Counted from the stretch's first letter, positions 18,462 to 30,495 are shown. The stretch is 64,000 nucleotides of DNA from Gonocerus acuteangulatus (GCA_946811695.1 OX328123.1:13812662-13876661), one strand, 5' to 3'. Notes: a model not told the origin generated them from the letters alone. A program made the numbers and translations.

Positions 18462-19635
18462 TTAAACTTCACTTAAAGCTACATATTCTGCATATGGAGA
18501 CTCTTCTGTACCATCTTTTTTCTTTCTCGATTTCCAGTATAATACATTACCAAATAACCTAATAAGAAAACCAGTGGTGGATTTTCCTTCTAAATGATCA
18601 TTTAAGAATATAGTCTCTACATCCATCTGTTCAACATTTAGACCCATTTGATATCTTCAACTTCCTTATTTCAACAAAATCTCAAGCATTATTTTGTTTC
18701 AAACTATCTATTTCTCTATCCCAAAAATCACAATCGCTTGAACTTTATCAGATTCGCCCTCAGCCAATCCAATACAGCTTATGTTTTCTTGGATAACATC
18801 AACATGCCTAGCGACAATGATTTTATTATTCAAAAGTACTTTATATCCCACTTCATACTCATACTCGATTAAAATGCACATATTCACCTTTTTATCCCAT
18901 TTAGAAGTTATTATTTGTTCTGGTTTCCTAACAAAATTTTTACTACCATATAAATTAAAGTTAGAAGCATCTGGTTTCTTTCCAAAACAGATTTCATAGG
19001 GTATTTTATTGTCAATGGTGTTAGCTAAAGAGGGATTTTTCAAATAAGTTGCTGCACATACCATTTCTGGCCAACATTTTTTTCTACAATATCTTCTGCC
19101 AGTAAGCAATGAGATATATTCATAATTGTTCTAGTAAATCACACCGTTTAACTCATGAATTCATGGGGCAGGGATTAATTTTGATACCCTTTTTTTTGGT
19201 AGTCATAATTCTTACTATTTAATATTCCTTACCAATGTCACACCTCATAATACCAATTTCCTAAGTTTTCAACCTCATTTACTTATTGAACAAAGGAATG
19301 AAAAACTTCTGTTTTAGGTTTAATAGTTTAAATCCTAGCAATCTTACTATTTATTTATTTATACATCAGTGAGACCGCGACAAAGGGAATTCATCACTAA
19401 ACACTTAAATAACAATAAACAATACTGAACAATTATGAAGAAATTAACATGAGGGCAATCTTACTATAATCATCTATAAATGAAACAAAATATTTTTCAC
19501 CTTTGAGACTCATAGTTAAAAAAAGGTCCACATCAGTGTAAACAATTCCAAAATACTTTTAGCCTTGTTCTTATTGTTTTCCAAAGGGACACGTTCCATT
19601 TTACAATACAAGTTTTATAAATTTATAACATGTCC
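18462..19635 (-). pseudogene. Ty1/copia pol fossil
   Basis: Degenerate copia polyprotein read on the minus strand, in order from the right: integrase core traces (KWNVSLWKTIRTRLKVF near 19590; GEKYF-like and FIDDYS-like pieces near 19500), then an open stretch 19109-18708 with CWPEMVCAATYLKNPS, IPYEICFGKKPD and GYKVL, the conserved end of copia integrase. Next, 18647-18462 reads QMDVETIFLNDHLEG, the start of RT, fused directly to KSTTGFLIRLFGN and EYVALSE, the end of RNase H. The whole RT core and most of RNase H between them are deleted. A 104-bp LINE end (19351-19454) and the gypsy element at 19636 have inserted into it. Not functional. Confidence 0.82.
19338..19467 (-). mobile_element. Very short LINE 3'-end insertion
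   Basis: A 104-bp insertion (19351-19454) bounded by a 13-bp duplication GCAATCTTACTAT (19338-19350, 19455-19467). At the left it starts with (TTTA)n, i.e. a (TAAA)n tail on the minus strand, typical of a severely 5'-truncated LINE. Sits inside the copia fossil. Confidence 0.82.
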
Positions 19636-20089
19636 AGATTGTAAAGATTTGCTGGTTCCTTTTAAGTTATATACTAAATGAAATAAATTCTTAAATAAAA
19701 TGATTTATTAAAATTAACGATTTTTTAAACTAAATGAATTATTAAAATTATGACTGATGCATCGTTAAATAAATAAAAGAACAAATAATATTACATGCGA
19801 TGCCAAATTAAATAAATTGTTAAATACATAAAAATAATAAATTAAATGAGTTACTAAATTAAAGTTGATTATTACAAGAATGCTAACTTACAACTAATTA
19901 CTCACTATATACTCAATATACACTGGCCAGTGTGAAATACATATGACACAACATGTTCTATTCGCTAATTAATTTCGCTGGTAGCAACAACACACTGTAT
20001 ACACACGACTAAAACTCGAAGGCGTCCGCAGAAGGGAGACACGTGCCGACCGCCTTGCCCAGAGAGGAAGGCACAATAACAGTTTTGCC

Positions 20090-23000
20090 ACACTCCCAAA
20101 GATTTATTTATTTATGTTAGTTTTGTCATCAAGTGATGATAAAACGAAATCTTTTTCCATAAAATCTTCTCTGGTAATAATTCTTCTTATGTTTCCATGT
20201 TAAAATGTCAAAAAGTATGTTGTGTCCGTGAATGTATTGTGTTCTGTTCCGTTGACCCAACAAAAGGAAGTACCTTTTTGTTGGGTCAATTAACGAAAAA
20301 TCAATTTCACTAATGTGCTCTGATTATCCTTTCTTTTTTAAATATTGTTGTAAATATTTGCATGTTTTAGGTATTTCATAAGGTCATCAATGTACTGGCT
20401 ACCATCGTTTAGTAAGTCGGTCAAGAAGTTGGGTACTTTCAATTTTGTCCTGAGTCTACACTCTGTCAGTATGTGTTTTATTGAGAGGCCAGTATTGCAG
20501 TATGTACATGTCGGACTGTCTTTTCTCGTCATAATGTAGGAGTGTGTCAGTCGTGAATGGCCAATCCTTAGACGGCATAAAACCACTTCTTCTCGTCTAA
20601 TTGATCTTTTACTCGATGACCATTCGTGTACAGTGTGCTTGATTTCTCGAAGCTTGTTGTCAGTCGTGTTATACCAGGATTCTTGCCATTTATCTGTTAC
20701 ATATCTCTTAGATAGGGCTTGAAGATCCTGGTATGTCATGTAATGTACGTCTGGTGCTGGTCGTCTAGTGGCTAGTTTAGCCTGTTCGTCTACTGCAGTA
20801 CTTTGTCTGATGTCTTCGTGGCCGGGTAACCAGTACATTGTGAAGTGTTTTTTGGTGTGATACATTACTTCAAAAATGTCGCATACTATGGGGTGTGTAC
20901 TGTAGCAGTCATGAAGGGATTGTAAAGAACTGAGTGAGTCCGTGCATATGACAACGTTATTATGTTCTGTGTCTGGTAGGCTGTTCAGTCCTAGTTTTAT
21001 GGCTTCTAGTTCAGCTGTATAAGTGCTTGTGTCGTCTGGAACTTTCCGGGAAAAGCAGTGTTCGCCAATAATAGCAGCTACGCCAGTCCCATGTGAAGTT
21101 TTCGACGCGTCAGTATAAACAAAAAGGGAGTTACTATTTTCTATACAAAAGGATTGAAAATATGAATTGTAAAAGTGCCTAGAAGTTGGGTCATTCTTTT
21201 TGAATTTCGACAATGATAGATTAATTTTCAAATTTTCCAGTTTCCACGGGATATATGAACTTGTAGGGCTCATGAGAACTGGCGTTGTTGATATTATTGT
21301 ACTGGTCGTGTAGTCCATGGATCGTAAGTGTAATGGTCTTTGTCTTTTTGGGTGATGCTGATATTTTCTTAGTATTGTTTCGTCGGTGGTTTTTGGTGTG
21401 CAAGGGCAGTTTAAAAATGTTGCTTTTAATGAAAATTTTATACAATTTAACATACGTCTATACTCCAATGGATGTTCTCCCGATTCAGCATATAAACTGA
21501 TTGCTGGACTTGACTTGAAAGCTCCGGTGGCGAGACGGAGCCCAGTGTTATGCACGGGATCTAGCATCTTCAAGGTACTGGGTCTGGCAGACGAGTACAC
21601 TATACTTCCGTAATCCAGTATGGACCTGGTGTACGCTCGGTAGAAGGTTAGCATTAAGCTTCTGTCAGCTCCCCACTGGGTATTACTAAGAATCCTCAAG
21701 AAATGTAAAGACTTTTTACATTTTTCAAGGACTCTTTTCAAGTGGGGTGCCCATGTAAGCCTCGAATCGAAATACATCCCCAAGAATTTTATTGTGTTGG
21801 ATGTAGGTATCCTTTTGGAATGGAGCAACAGTTCTAGGTTTGGGATTGATCTTTTTTTAGTGAAAACTATACTTTGTGTTTTTTCAGTCGAGAATTTAAG
21901 ACCATTTTGTGCACTCCATTTTTCAAGGTTGCTTATTACCACTTGGATTTTGTCCTGCATTCCTTTCAGGTCATTTCCCTTGCTATAAATAAGCAAATCA
22001 TCTACATACAGACTATACCTTACTTCTGGCGTGATAAACTCGCGGATGGTGTCTATTGCTATCTTGAATAGGGTCGTGCTCAGAACGCAACCCTGTGGTA
22101 CTCCATTCTCCTGGATAAATGTGTTTGATAGCAGCCCCCCTACTTTAACTCTGAATGTCCTATTCGTAAGGAAATGTTCTATGAAATTAAAAACATTTCC
22201 CTGGATATTCCATTCGTACAGTTTTGACACAATAGTCCGGCGCCATACTGTATCGTACGCTTTTTCAATGTCGAATGAAACGGCTATAATAGATTCCTTG
22301 TTTATAAATGCATTTAAAATTTCATTTTCAAAGCGAACTATGTGGTCCATTGTCGAGTGGTTCGATCTGAAGCCACATTGATATTCTGAAAGGAGCTTAT
22401 TTTTTTCAAAGAACCATAAGAGCCGTTTGTTAATCATTCGTTCGTATAGCTTGCCGATACAGTTGGTTAGACCTATTGGTCTGTAACTAGTAGGGAGAGT
22501 CCTATCTTTGTCCTTTTTCAATATGGGTATGACTATTGACTGATTCCAGCTACTGGGATATTCTCCTGTCTCATATGCAATGTTAAAGGCTTTTAAAAGA
22601 GTGCATAAACCAGCAAAAGGAATATTCCTCAGAATTTTATAGCAAATGCCATCTGAACCTGGTGCTGTGAATTTCACCTGAGAAAGAGCATGCTGTAATT
22701 CTTGCATGGAGAATGGCTCATTTAGCGGGCTGTATGTGTTTATGCATGGAGGTATTGGTGAGTTCTCTAATGCTAATTTATACTGCAATGCCTGAGGTGA
22801 GAGTCTCTCATTGCTCGAGATTTGACTAAAATGAAATCCTAGTACATTGCTGATTTCTTTGGGAGTCTTGACTAGGGAGTTCTTTTCTTTAAGTACAGGA
22901 ATGGGTGCTCTATATCTTTTATGAGCGATTTTATTGATCATATTCCATATTTTATTAGGTGGTGTCGATTGATTAAATGATGACAGGAATTCTATCCAGC

Positions 23001-23205
23001 ACTTCCTTTTAGCAGTCTTTATAACATTTTGAGCAATAGATTTTTTCTTTTTATAATCTAACAGGAAGTTGGGACAAGGATTATTATTAAATAAGCGAAG
23101 TGCCCTTCTGCGTTCTCTGATAACGTTTTTGCACTCATCGTTCCACCATGGAACCGGTGGTCTGTTGAGGTTGGGTTTCGTCTTGTTAATGGACACTCCC
23201 AAAGA
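20090..23205 (-). mobile_element. 5'-truncated I-group LINE nested in the LTR
   Basis: Insertion of 3090 bp (20103-23192) with a 13-bp duplication of LTR sequence ACACTCCCAAAGA (20090-20102 and 23193-23205). The 3' end on the minus strand has a short (TAAA)n tail next to 20103. The 3' UTR is about 235 bp and includes a hairpin CAACAAAAAGGTAC/GTACCTTTTTGTTG-like (AAAGGAAGTACCTTTTTGTTG, 20264-20284). The endonuclease domain is missing, so it is a dead-on-arrival copy, but its coding frame is uninterrupted, which indicates a very recent event, necessarily younger than the gypsy insertion. Confidence 0.94.
20338..23192 (-). CDS. LINE ORF2 fragment: RT, RNase H, zinc finger
   Basis: Uninterrupted coding sequence of an I-group LINE polyprotein lacking its N-terminal endonuclease. 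In the longer open frame that begins at 23232 the first 13 residues come from LTR sequence and the insertion joint, so the ATG there is fortuitous; LINE-derived coding begins with SINKTKPN at about 23192. Domains by residue of that frame: pre-RT region with VPWWNDEC (27-34), RT from about 185 to 450 with SYRPIGLTNCIGKLYE (249-264), FDIEKAYDTVW (catalytic Asp near 321), GVPQGCVLS and LYVDD (YVDD 409-412, where most relatives have YADD), RNase H 703-820 (VYTDASK, TAELEAI, ICTDSLSSL, AVDEQAKLA), C-terminal finger C909-C912-H920-C925. Reverse transcription is the family role; this copy has no promoter or endonuclease of its own and is probably not expressed. Confidence 0.93.
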
Positions 23206-23262
23206 GGCAAGCCCAATAGAGACTAGCATCATTAGGAGTATGACGACGTTGCCGCCTCAACA

Positions 23263-23277
23263 TAGCTCCCCTCTAAT
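23263..23277 (-). promoter_or_regulatory. Polypurine tract of the gypsy element
   Basis: On the minus strand AGAGGGGAGCTA lies immediately upstream of the 3' LTR start TGTTGAGG, the expected place for the plus-strand primer of reverse transcription. Confidence 0.75.
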
Positions 23278-23466
23278 GATGCAGTCGACGAATCTGACGT
23301 TGCGCTTGACAACGCGTCCAGCCCTCGTCTGGTAAGCAGTTGACGCCGAAAGCGGAGGAGTTGGTTCGTCCTTTGTAGGTTGCTGCGGTATGGATACTGC
23401 CGGAGGTTCTTGAATATCCGAAGGCGTGGTGTTGTCCCTGAGCTGAAAGGCAGGCTTGAGGCGATC
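23263..23466 (-). pseudogene. Cut-off C-terminal tail of gypsy Pol
   Basis: After the TAG ending pol, the same frame stays open for about 65 codons and runs to the edge of the 3' LTR. It begins with IDRLKPAF, a block found at the C-terminal end of Pol in this gypsy lineage, and includes TRAGR (Arg-rich end). So the stop probably truncates a longer polyprotein. The tail lies downstream of the integrase triad, so its loss may be tolerated. Confidence 0.7.
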
Positions 23467-23469
23467 AAT

Positions 23470-26412
23470 CTAGACGGAGGTCTCTGTGCCATCCGAGCGC
23501 TGGATCCTGAACACCTTGCTGTCGCGACTCAGGACGCGGTGAGGCCCAGTGTATGGTGGCTGGAGAGGTTTCCTCACTGAGTCATCCCTCAGGAAAACGT
23601 GGCTGCACGAGGTGAGGGCACGGTGTACGAAGGGCTTCCTCGATGAAGTTCCGAAGGGGGCCGGCCTCAGCTGCCTCATGATGTCCCTCAGATGATGAAG
23701 ACTGTCTGACGGGTTGGGGCCACCACAGGGTGATACCAGGAACTCACCGGGGAGGCGCAGTGCTTGGCCATAAACTGCTTCCGCGACGCTTGCTTGAATG
23801 TCTTCTCTGACCGTGGTTCGCAGTCCCAACAGCACTGTAGGTAGATTTGCAACCCAATGCTCACTGTCCATATGAGCGGTGAGGGCATTCTTTAAGGCTC
23901 GGTGCCAACGTTCCACGCAGCCATTAGCTTGCGGATGGTAAGCGGTTGTTCGGATGCGCTGTATCCCTAGCATCTTGGTGAGGTTGGTGAAGAGGGCAGA
24001 TTCGAATTGACGCCCCTGGTCAGTCGTTATACGGCGTGGTGCTCCGAACCGAACCACCCAGGCCTGGTAGAAAGCGTTGGCTACAGCTTCAGCCGTTATG
24101 TCCGGGACTGGTACTGCTTCCGGCCAGCGAGTAAATCGGTCGATCATTGTCACGCAGAATCTCATACCTTGGGAAGTTGGGAGCGGTCCAATCAAGTCAA
24201 TGTGTACATGTTCAAACCTCCCACTGGGAGAGAATACGGCATGTGGCGCAATATTATGGCGACCGACTTTGCTTCTCTGACAAGCTAAGCAAGACTTGGC
24301 CCATGTTCCCACGTCCACATTCATGGACGGCCAAAAGTACTTGGCTGCCACAAGCCTACGAGTCGCCCGGACTCCGGGATGACTCAACCCATGGCACTGA
24401 TCAAAGCAAGACCGACGAAAAGAAGTAGGCAGGTATGGTCGCACCCGAGACGTAGAAGACTCGCACCAAACAGGCCGACTCACTCCTGGAATCTGGAACA
24501 TCTTCACTTGTAGATTCTTCTGCTTGATGATCTCTTGCAATTCCGTATCACGCTCCTGTTCTTCTGCAAGTTGATTCCAATCTTCGTCAAGCGATATTTC
24601 TTCAACTCGGGATAAAGCATCAGCTACAACATTAGCATTCCCTTCGACGTACCTTATGTCAGTTGAAAACTGCGATATGAAATTTAACCATCGCTGGCGC
24701 ATTGGGGACATAGAGGGTGACTTAACCCTAAAAGCGTAGGTCAATGGTTTATGGTCTGTGAAGATAGTAAATCTCCTCCCTTCAATCATTGGCCGAAAAT
24801 GTACCACAGCTTTCAGAATCGCGAGAAGCTCCCGATCATACGTTGAATAATTCCGTTGTGCAGGATTAAGAGCCTTTGAGAAAAAGCCCAATGGGACCCA
24901 ATTCTCCCCTTCGAGTTGCTGTAGCACGGCGCCCAGACATGTGTCAGATGCGTCGCAGACGAGGGAAATTTGCGCGCCTTCAGCAGGGTGTCCCAAGACA
25001 GTCGCCGTGCACAATGCATTCTTACACTTCTCGAAAGCTTCTTCGGCTTCAGGAGTCCAAGGAACGGGTCGACGGTCATTTTTCTTGGCGTTGTGTAGAA
25101 AGCCATTTAGGGGTTGCTGGATTTTCGCTGCATTCCTGATAGACGATCGATAAAAGTTAAACATACCAAGGAATTGACGAAGTTCTTTGATGTTCTGTGG
25201 TTTGGGAAAAGAGGCAATAGCGCTTACTTTGTCCTGCTTTGGCCTGATTCCTGAAGCTGACACCGTATATCCCAGGAAATCAATCTCAGATTGGCCCAAA
25301 GCGCATTTGTCAGGGTTGATAGTAAGGCCAAACTCATCGAGACGACGCAGTACCTCGCGAAGATGATGCACATGTTCCTCGTGGGTCGCTGAATAAATAA
25401 GGATGTCATCTAGATAAGCAAAGGCAAACTCAAGGCCGCGTAACGCTGTGTCGATGAACCGCTGAAACGTCTGTGCTGGACACATACGGCAAAACTCCCA
25501 TAACCCAAAAGGGGTAATAATTGCGGTTTTCTGAATATCCTCTTCGGCCACGGGAATTTGAAAATATGCTCTCGTAAGGTCAAGCCGAGAGAATACTACC
25601 TTACCATGAAGACTGGCATTGAAGTCACATAAGTTTGGAACACCATAGCGATCAGGAAGTGTTTGCGCGTTGAGACGGCGATAGTCTCCGCATGGCCTGA
25701 TGGAACCGTCTTTTTTAGGAACAACATGCAATGGCGAGGACCAGGGACTCTTTGAAGGGCGAATAATACCTTCGTTTGCCATCCGCTGGAACTCTTCTTT
25801 GACCAGTTTCAATCGCTCAGGTGCTAGTCTTCGGGCTTTGGAAACGACTGGTGGTCCGGTGGTCTCTATATGATGAAAAACCGGATGCCGCACCGCAGCA
25901 AGGCGAGGGGCGGGGTGTGTAACACGAGGAAATTCGCGAAAAATGCTGGCAAAAGGCGCGTCATTGGGTATTGACAGGATGGATGGTGACATAACTCGCG
26001 CCAATTGTCCTCTTGATGTTAAGCCAGTTTGCTGATCAATTAGTCGTCGCCATTTGAGATCAACCAGTAGATCAAAGTGGCATAAAAAATCTGCTCCGAT
26101 GATCGGTTTGGGAACATCTGCTTGAATAAACCTCCAGGTGTACTTCCTCCTCAGCCCCAGGTCAATGTCCATTTCCTTCTCGCCGTAGGTGTAAATCTTC
26201 GTACCATTGGCAGCATAAAGATTGAAATCTTGAGGAGTGCATTTGCCCCTGGGACGCGGCAGAACAGACACCGCAGCTCCAGTGTCAATGAGGAATTTGA
26301 GTCCTGATATTTTGTCCATAATGAACAGGCGGCGTTGGTGGTAAGGTACAGCACTGGTTTCCGCCACTTCCAGCGCTGCCTTTAGTTTTCCGCCGGTTTG
26401 CTTCCCTTCCAA
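23470..26412 (-). CDS. pol: Ty3/gypsy Pol: protease, RT, RNase H, integrase
   Basis: Polyprotein of about 980 residues in the -1 frame relative to gag, overlapping its end by about 31 nt, so expression presumably needs a -1 frameshift; the TTG at 26412 is only the first possible non-AUG codon. Protease: [13 protein letters not shown] (active site DTGA 43-46). [11 protein letters not shown] (241-249), [14 protein letters not shown] (Asp 278), YLDD (333-336), IDFLGY. RNase H: LVCDASD (D487), YDRELLAI (E527), FTDHKPL (D553), NVVADALSR (D598). Integrase: H674, H678, C708, C711 zinc site; DDE triad D739, D798, E834 with 35-residue D-E spacing. Oddities: the near-invariant RT block usually written RMPFGL-NA before AQTFQRF is reduced to RMCP (about 25475-25490), a loss of roughly seven residues, and a TAG at 23467-23469 stops translation just before a conserved IDRLKPA motif. 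Likely catalytically dead. Confidence 0.95.
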   Translation of the reverse strand: MEGKQTGGKLKAALEVAETSAVPYHQRRLFIMDKISGLKFLIDTGAAVSVLPRPRGKCTPQDFNLYAANGTKIYTYGEKEMDIDLGLRRKYTWRFIQADVPKPIIGADFLCHFDLLVDLKWRRLIDQQTGLTSRGQLARVMSPSILSIPNDAPFASIFREFPRVTHPAPRLAAVRHPVFHHIETTGPPVVSKARRLAPERLKLVKEEFQRMANEGIIRPSKSPWSSPLHVVPKKDGSIRPCGDYRRLNAQTLPDRYGVPNLCDFNASLHGKVVFSRLDLTRAYFQIPVAEEDIQKTAIITPFGLWEFCRMCPAQTFQRFIDTALRGLEFAFAYLDDILIYSATHEEHVHHLREVLRRLDEFGLTINPDKCALGQSEIDFLGYTVSASGIRPKQDKVSAIASFPKPQNIKELRQFLGMFNFYRSSIRNAAKIQQPLNGFLHNAKKNDRRPVPWTPEAEEAFEKCKNALCTATVLGHPAEGAQISLVCDASDTCLGAVLQQLEGENWVPLGFFSKALNPAQRNYSTYDRELLAILKAVVHFRPMIEGRRFTIFTDHKPLTYAFRVKSPSMSPMRQRWLNFISQFSTDIRYVEGNANVVADALSRVEEISLDEDWNQLAEEQERDTELQEIIKQKNLQVKMFQIPGVSRPVWCESSTSRVRPYLPTSFRRSCFDQCHGLSHPGVRATRRLVAAKYFWPSMNVDVGTWAKSCLACQRSKVGRHNIAPHAVFSPSGRFEHVHIDLIGPLPTSQGMRFCVTMIDRFTRWPEAVPVPDITAEAVANAFYQAWVVRFGAPRRITTDQGRQFESALFTNLTKMLGIQRIRTTAYHPQANGCVERWHRALKNALTAHMDSEHWVANLPTVLLGLRTTVREDIQASVAEAVYGQALRLPGEFLVSPCGGPNPSDSLHHLRDIMRQLRPAPFGTSSRKPFVHRALTSCSHVFLRDDSVRKPLQPPYTGPHRVLSRDSKVFRIQRSDGTETSV

Positions 26413-27203
26413 TTACAAGGAGTCTCACATTTTCTTGCTCGTTCTTTGAAACGATGATGGTAAAAACAGAGCCAATTTGGGTTATTATGTTGGCGATCTC
26501 TGGACTTACTGCGCTGTCTGCTAGTAGATCGCCGCTTATTGGGAGGATGTTGCTGTTTTGTGATCTGAGCTAGCTGAAGAGACAAGTTTCGAAACCCCTC
26601 TTGAATTGCCTGTACATGAGGATCGGTTGAAACAGAGGCTCGAGTTGAAACACCGCTCACTTCAACAGGTCTTTGAACTTCATGCACCTTATCTGCTATG
26701 GCGGCTAGGTTATTGAGGTCCGAGGTTTCAGTAGCCGAAACAATTGATTGCATACCTGACGGGAGGGAACGAAGCCAAATCGATTTTATCATGTCTTCTG
26801 ATGTCGAAGAGCCAGCCAATGTCCGCATGTGACGCAGTAATTGGGAAGGTTTCTCGTCTCCGAGTTGTTTACCTTCTAAAAGTTGGAGAATTCGTCGGTT
26901 TTCCGATTCAGAGAACGCGTCAATTAGTCTTTTCTTCAAGGCCTCATAACAGTCTTCGGGGGGATTTTTCACAATGTCTGACGCCTGACGTAACACATCA
27001 AAATCGAGCTTTGGAACTACTAATTGAAATTTAGTTTCAGAATTCTTAATGTTCGCCCTACGAAATACCTGTTCGACCGCACAAAACCACAATTCGGGGT
27101 CTGGTTTCCAAAACGGTGGTATTTTATTGTCGGAGGAAAGAGCTGATACTAGTTGAGAAGGAGTTTTATTCTCTTCCGAAAAAATATCTTCTGGATCAGT
27201 CAT
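26382..27203 (-). CDS. gag: Ty3/gypsy Gag
   Basis: Structural protein of 273 residues starting at the first ATG after the leader ([14 protein letters not shown]). It contains the Gag core signature of this lineage: [12 protein letters not shown] (about 29-41), then KFQLVVPKL and an [19 protein letters not shown] region (about 105-123). A basic segment [15 protein letters not shown] (226-240) precedes a single zinc-binding knuckle of the variant form C-x2-H-H-x2-F-x3-A-x2-C-x3-C ([18 protein letters not shown]), not the usual CCHC. Role: assembles particles and binds the element RNA. The stop at 26382 is followed by pol in the -1 frame; the overlap includes GCGGAAAAC, which is not a textbook slippery heptamer. 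Intact as far as can be seen. Confidence 0.92.
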   Translation of the reverse strand: MTDPEDIFSEENKTPSQLVSALSSDNKIPPFWKPDPELWFCAVEQVFRRANIKNSETKFQLVVPKLDFDVLRQASDIVKNPPEDCYEALKKRLIDAFSESENRRILQLLEGKQLGDEKPSQLLRHMRTLAGSSTSEDMIKSIWLRSLPSGMQSIVSATETSDLNNLAAIADKVHEVQRPVEVSGVSTRASVSTDPHVQAIQEGFRNLSLQLAQITKQQHPPNKRRSTSRQRSKSRDRQHNNPNWLCFYHHRFKERARKCETPCNWKGSKPAEN

Positions 27204-27438
27204 AATTATTGTTATTATTATTAACTATTGTGAAAAAAAACAAAACAAAAAAAATTCCTATAATAACAATGGTAAGGTAAATTAAAAATAAGCAATCTTA
27301 AGAATTAAAAAAAACCTATGTAAATGAAGAATTAAAAATAAACAATATGAGAGGTAAGAATTAAAGAAAGGAAATATAATGCTAAAGGAAACTAAAAATA
27401 TATGCTTGCAAACCTTTATCAATTTAAAATAAAATTTA

Positions 27439-27448
27439 GGGGTCACCA
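27439..27448 (-). promoter_or_regulatory. Primer binding site, tRNA-Trp type
   Basis: One base after the 5' LTR the minus strand reads TGGTGACCCC. It is complementary to the 3' end of animal tRNA-Trp (acceptor GGGGTCA plus CCA), 10 nt of match before it diverges. Confidence 0.72.
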
Positions 27449-27449
27449 A

Positions 27450-27970
27450 TGTAAAGATTTGCTGGTTCCTTTTAAGTTATATACTAAATGAAATAAATTC
27501 TTAAATAAAATGATTTATTAAAATTAACGATTTTTTAAACTAAATGAATTATTAAAATTATGACTGATGCATCGTTAAATAAATAAAAGAACAAATTATA
27601 TTACATGCGATGCCAAATTAAATAAATTGTTAAATACATAAAAATAATAAATTAAATGAGTTACTAAATTAAAGTTGATTATTACAAGAATGCTAACTTA
27701 CAACTAATTACTCACTATATACTCAATATACACTGGCCAGTGTGAAATACATATGACACAACATGTTCTATTCGCTAATTAATTTCGCTGGTAGCAACAA
27801 CACACTGTATACACCACGACTAAAACTCGAAGGCGTCCGCAGAAGGGAGACACGTGCCGACCGCCTTACCCAGAGAGGAAGGCACAATAACAGTTTTGCC
27901 ACACTCCCAAAGAGGCAAGCCCAATAGAGACAAGCATCATTAGGAGTATGACGACGTTGCCGCCTCAACA
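27450..27970 (-). repeat. 5' LTR of the gypsy element
   Basis: 521 bp, TG...CA ends, flanked by AGAT at 27971-27974. Promoter and polyadenylation functions are expected of an LTR, but I see no decisive TATA or poly(A) signal placement in this AT-rich sequence. Confidence 0.95.
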
Positions 27971-27974
27971 AGAT

Positions 27975-28789
27975 AAACTGATTGTTTCATTTCAGTTGTT
28001 TGAATTTTATTTTTTTAACATAATCTGAAGTTTCTATGTACAATTTACTATGCTGTTGATTCCTTTAGGTATAATCTATCAAATTTCGGAATTATGTCTT
28101 AGGCTGTTGTCAAATCACAAAGAAATTCAAACTGTTTATTTGATCTTGCTGATCCCAATCTTCACCAACTTTGGTCTCCTTTGCCTTTTCAATGACATTT
28201 ACACACCTCATCAGTTTAAAAAAAAAAGTTAAGTGTTTTTCCACATACTAAAACCCTCTCCATCAAATACCAGTACAAACATATTCATTTAACAGAAAAG
28301 CGAGTGAGAGATTATTCAACCGAATACTATAACCGACATTGCAACCTTCCTTTACTAAAGAGAAAAAACTACCTCTCAACAAAAGTATTGAAATTATTAT
28401 AGTTCTGAATAGAAACATGACCACTTAATTATATTATATTAGTCCAAATTATGATTAGATAAACACAGAACATTTTTATGATATACTTATTTATACGATA
28501 TTAGTCTATATTCTGGTTAGAGCAGTGTTGCCCTAGGCAATCAAATGAAAATTGATTTGATATGAAGAAAACTGATCTGATATTAAGGAAATTAATCTTA
28601 AAAAATATGATATTTTATTATATGATATCTTATATGATATTTGTCCAAACTCTGAGAATATAAACCTACTATTTAGATAAACAAACAAAGGTTTTTTTAT
28701 TGCACTTCTTCTTAGAAGGAGGGGCAACACTGGAAAGAAAATGCCGATTTCTGACTATAAACTCTTCTGTATATGACAGTTTCGAACTC
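27975..28789. other. No clear gene; possible copia remnant and repeat fragments
   Basis: Directly right of the gypsy TSD the copia fossil would be expected to continue, but I cannot recognise it. At about 28430-28690 phrases ATATTTGTCCAAA and GAGAATATAA recur, also near 16290-16330, marking another low-copy AT-rich repeat. Confidence 0.35.
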
Positions 28790-28958
28790 GTTACTTCCAA
28801 ACTATGAATCCTAGAAGATTTTGAGCTAGCCTACGAGATTTCCCGGATCAAGACGTATCTATGTGCGAAGTTTGGTCAATATCAGTCAAACGGTGTGGAT
28901 TTGTATAAGGAACAAACAAACAGAAAAACAGACACGTGATTTTTATATATATAGATTT
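28790..28958 (-). mobile_element. Helitron-like repeat H, inverted fragment
   Basis: On the minus strand TATATATAAAAATCACGTGTC then GTTTGTTCCTTATACAAATC and CGTTTGACTGATATTGACC, matching repeat H at 12637-13049. Confidence 0.5.
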
Positions 28959-29154
28959 AATGTAGATTTTAAAAATACGTTAACTAAACACGGAAAAACC
29001 AGTTTTTCAAAAAAAACCAAATTATTTTGAAAATAGACAAAAGTTTGACTAGCTCTACTAGATGTTGAGATAGGACGTTCATTTCTGCGTCTCTGAACTA
29101 CAAATAAAAAGCAGAATAAACCCCTAAATTTATGACATCTTAATGCAGGACGTC

Positions 29155-29158
<4 letters not shown>

Positions 29159-29214
<56 letters not shown>
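29159..29214. repeat. (TA)n tract
   Basis: About 56 bp before another repeat H copy. Confidence 0.95.
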
Positions 29215-29216
<2 letters not shown>

Positions 29217-29552
29217 AATCCCAGCCGTTTGACCAAACTTGGCACACAGGTAGGTCTTGATCTGGGGAGTGCACTAGGCTAGGTCAAAATCGTCTATTAG
29301 ATGTTTATCTGTTTGTTTCTTACACAAATCCACACAGTTTGACCGATCTTGACCAAACTTGATCCGGGTAGTATCGTGGGCTAGGTGAAAATCGTCTAGG
29401 ACTTACATTTCGGAGGTAACGGAATCAAAACTGTGAATCCGATCAGTTAAAGATTTGCGTTATTAGATTTGAATATTAATTATTTGGTTTCTAATTTATT
29501 TTTTGTTTTTCTAGATGCAGATAAGCATGGCACGCCGGGTAACCAGCTAATC
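29215..29552 (+). mobile_element. Helitron-like repeat H, copy 3
   Basis: CCGTTTGACCAAACTTGGCA, two phrases CTAGGCTAGGTCAAAATCGTCT and GGGCTAGGTGAAAATCGTCT, then GCATGGCACGCCGGGTAACC and AGCTAAT at 29531-29552. The last piece resembles a Helitron 3' terminus (CTAGT replaced by CTAAT). Confidence 0.55.
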
Positions 29553-29562
29553 ACACTATATA

Positions 29563-30424
<862 letters not shown>

Positions 30425-30495
30425 AAATTTTAACGGGGGTCATTTTCGATGTCTACTAGGTAGGATCGATAAAGATTTGAAGAAATTTTTCAGGG

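Larger units (their letters stand above)
19640..23262 (-). repeat. 3' LTR of the gypsy element (interrupted)
   Basis: TGTAAAG...CTCAACA on the plus strand (TG...CA ends). About 520 bp of LTR sequence remain when the LINE and one copy of its target duplication are removed. Differences from the 5' LTR include one indel (TATACACACGAC/TATACACCACGAC) and single substitutions (AAATAATATT/AAATTATATT, CTTGCCC/CTTACCC, GACTAGC/GACAAGC). Confidence 0.95.
19636..27974 (-). mobile_element. Ty3/gypsy LTR retrotransposon with nested LINE
   Basis: Complete gypsy-type element on the minus strand inserted in the copia fossil. TSD AGAT on both sides (19636-19639, 27971-27974). Order on the minus strand: 5' LTR (27970-27450), primer binding site, leader of about 240 bp, gag, pol in the -1 frame, polypurine tract, 3' LTR. 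The 3' LTR is split by a 3.1-kb LINE insertion (20090-23205). Without that insertion the element is about 5.2 kb. The LTRs differ at about four positions in 520 bp, so the insertion is recent, yet pol carries a deletion in RT and a stop near its end. Confidence 0.95.

Noticed and set aside
23232..23492. Separate small gene on the minus strand next to pol
   Set aside because: The start region overlaps pol in another frame, and the remainder coincides with the downstream continuation of the Pol tail; treated as a cut-off Pol end.
26382..26412. Canonical -1 slippery heptamer in the gag-pol overlap
   Set aside because: GCGGAAAAC does not satisfy the X-XXY-YYZ rule; the frame relation is -1 but the mechanism is not evident.
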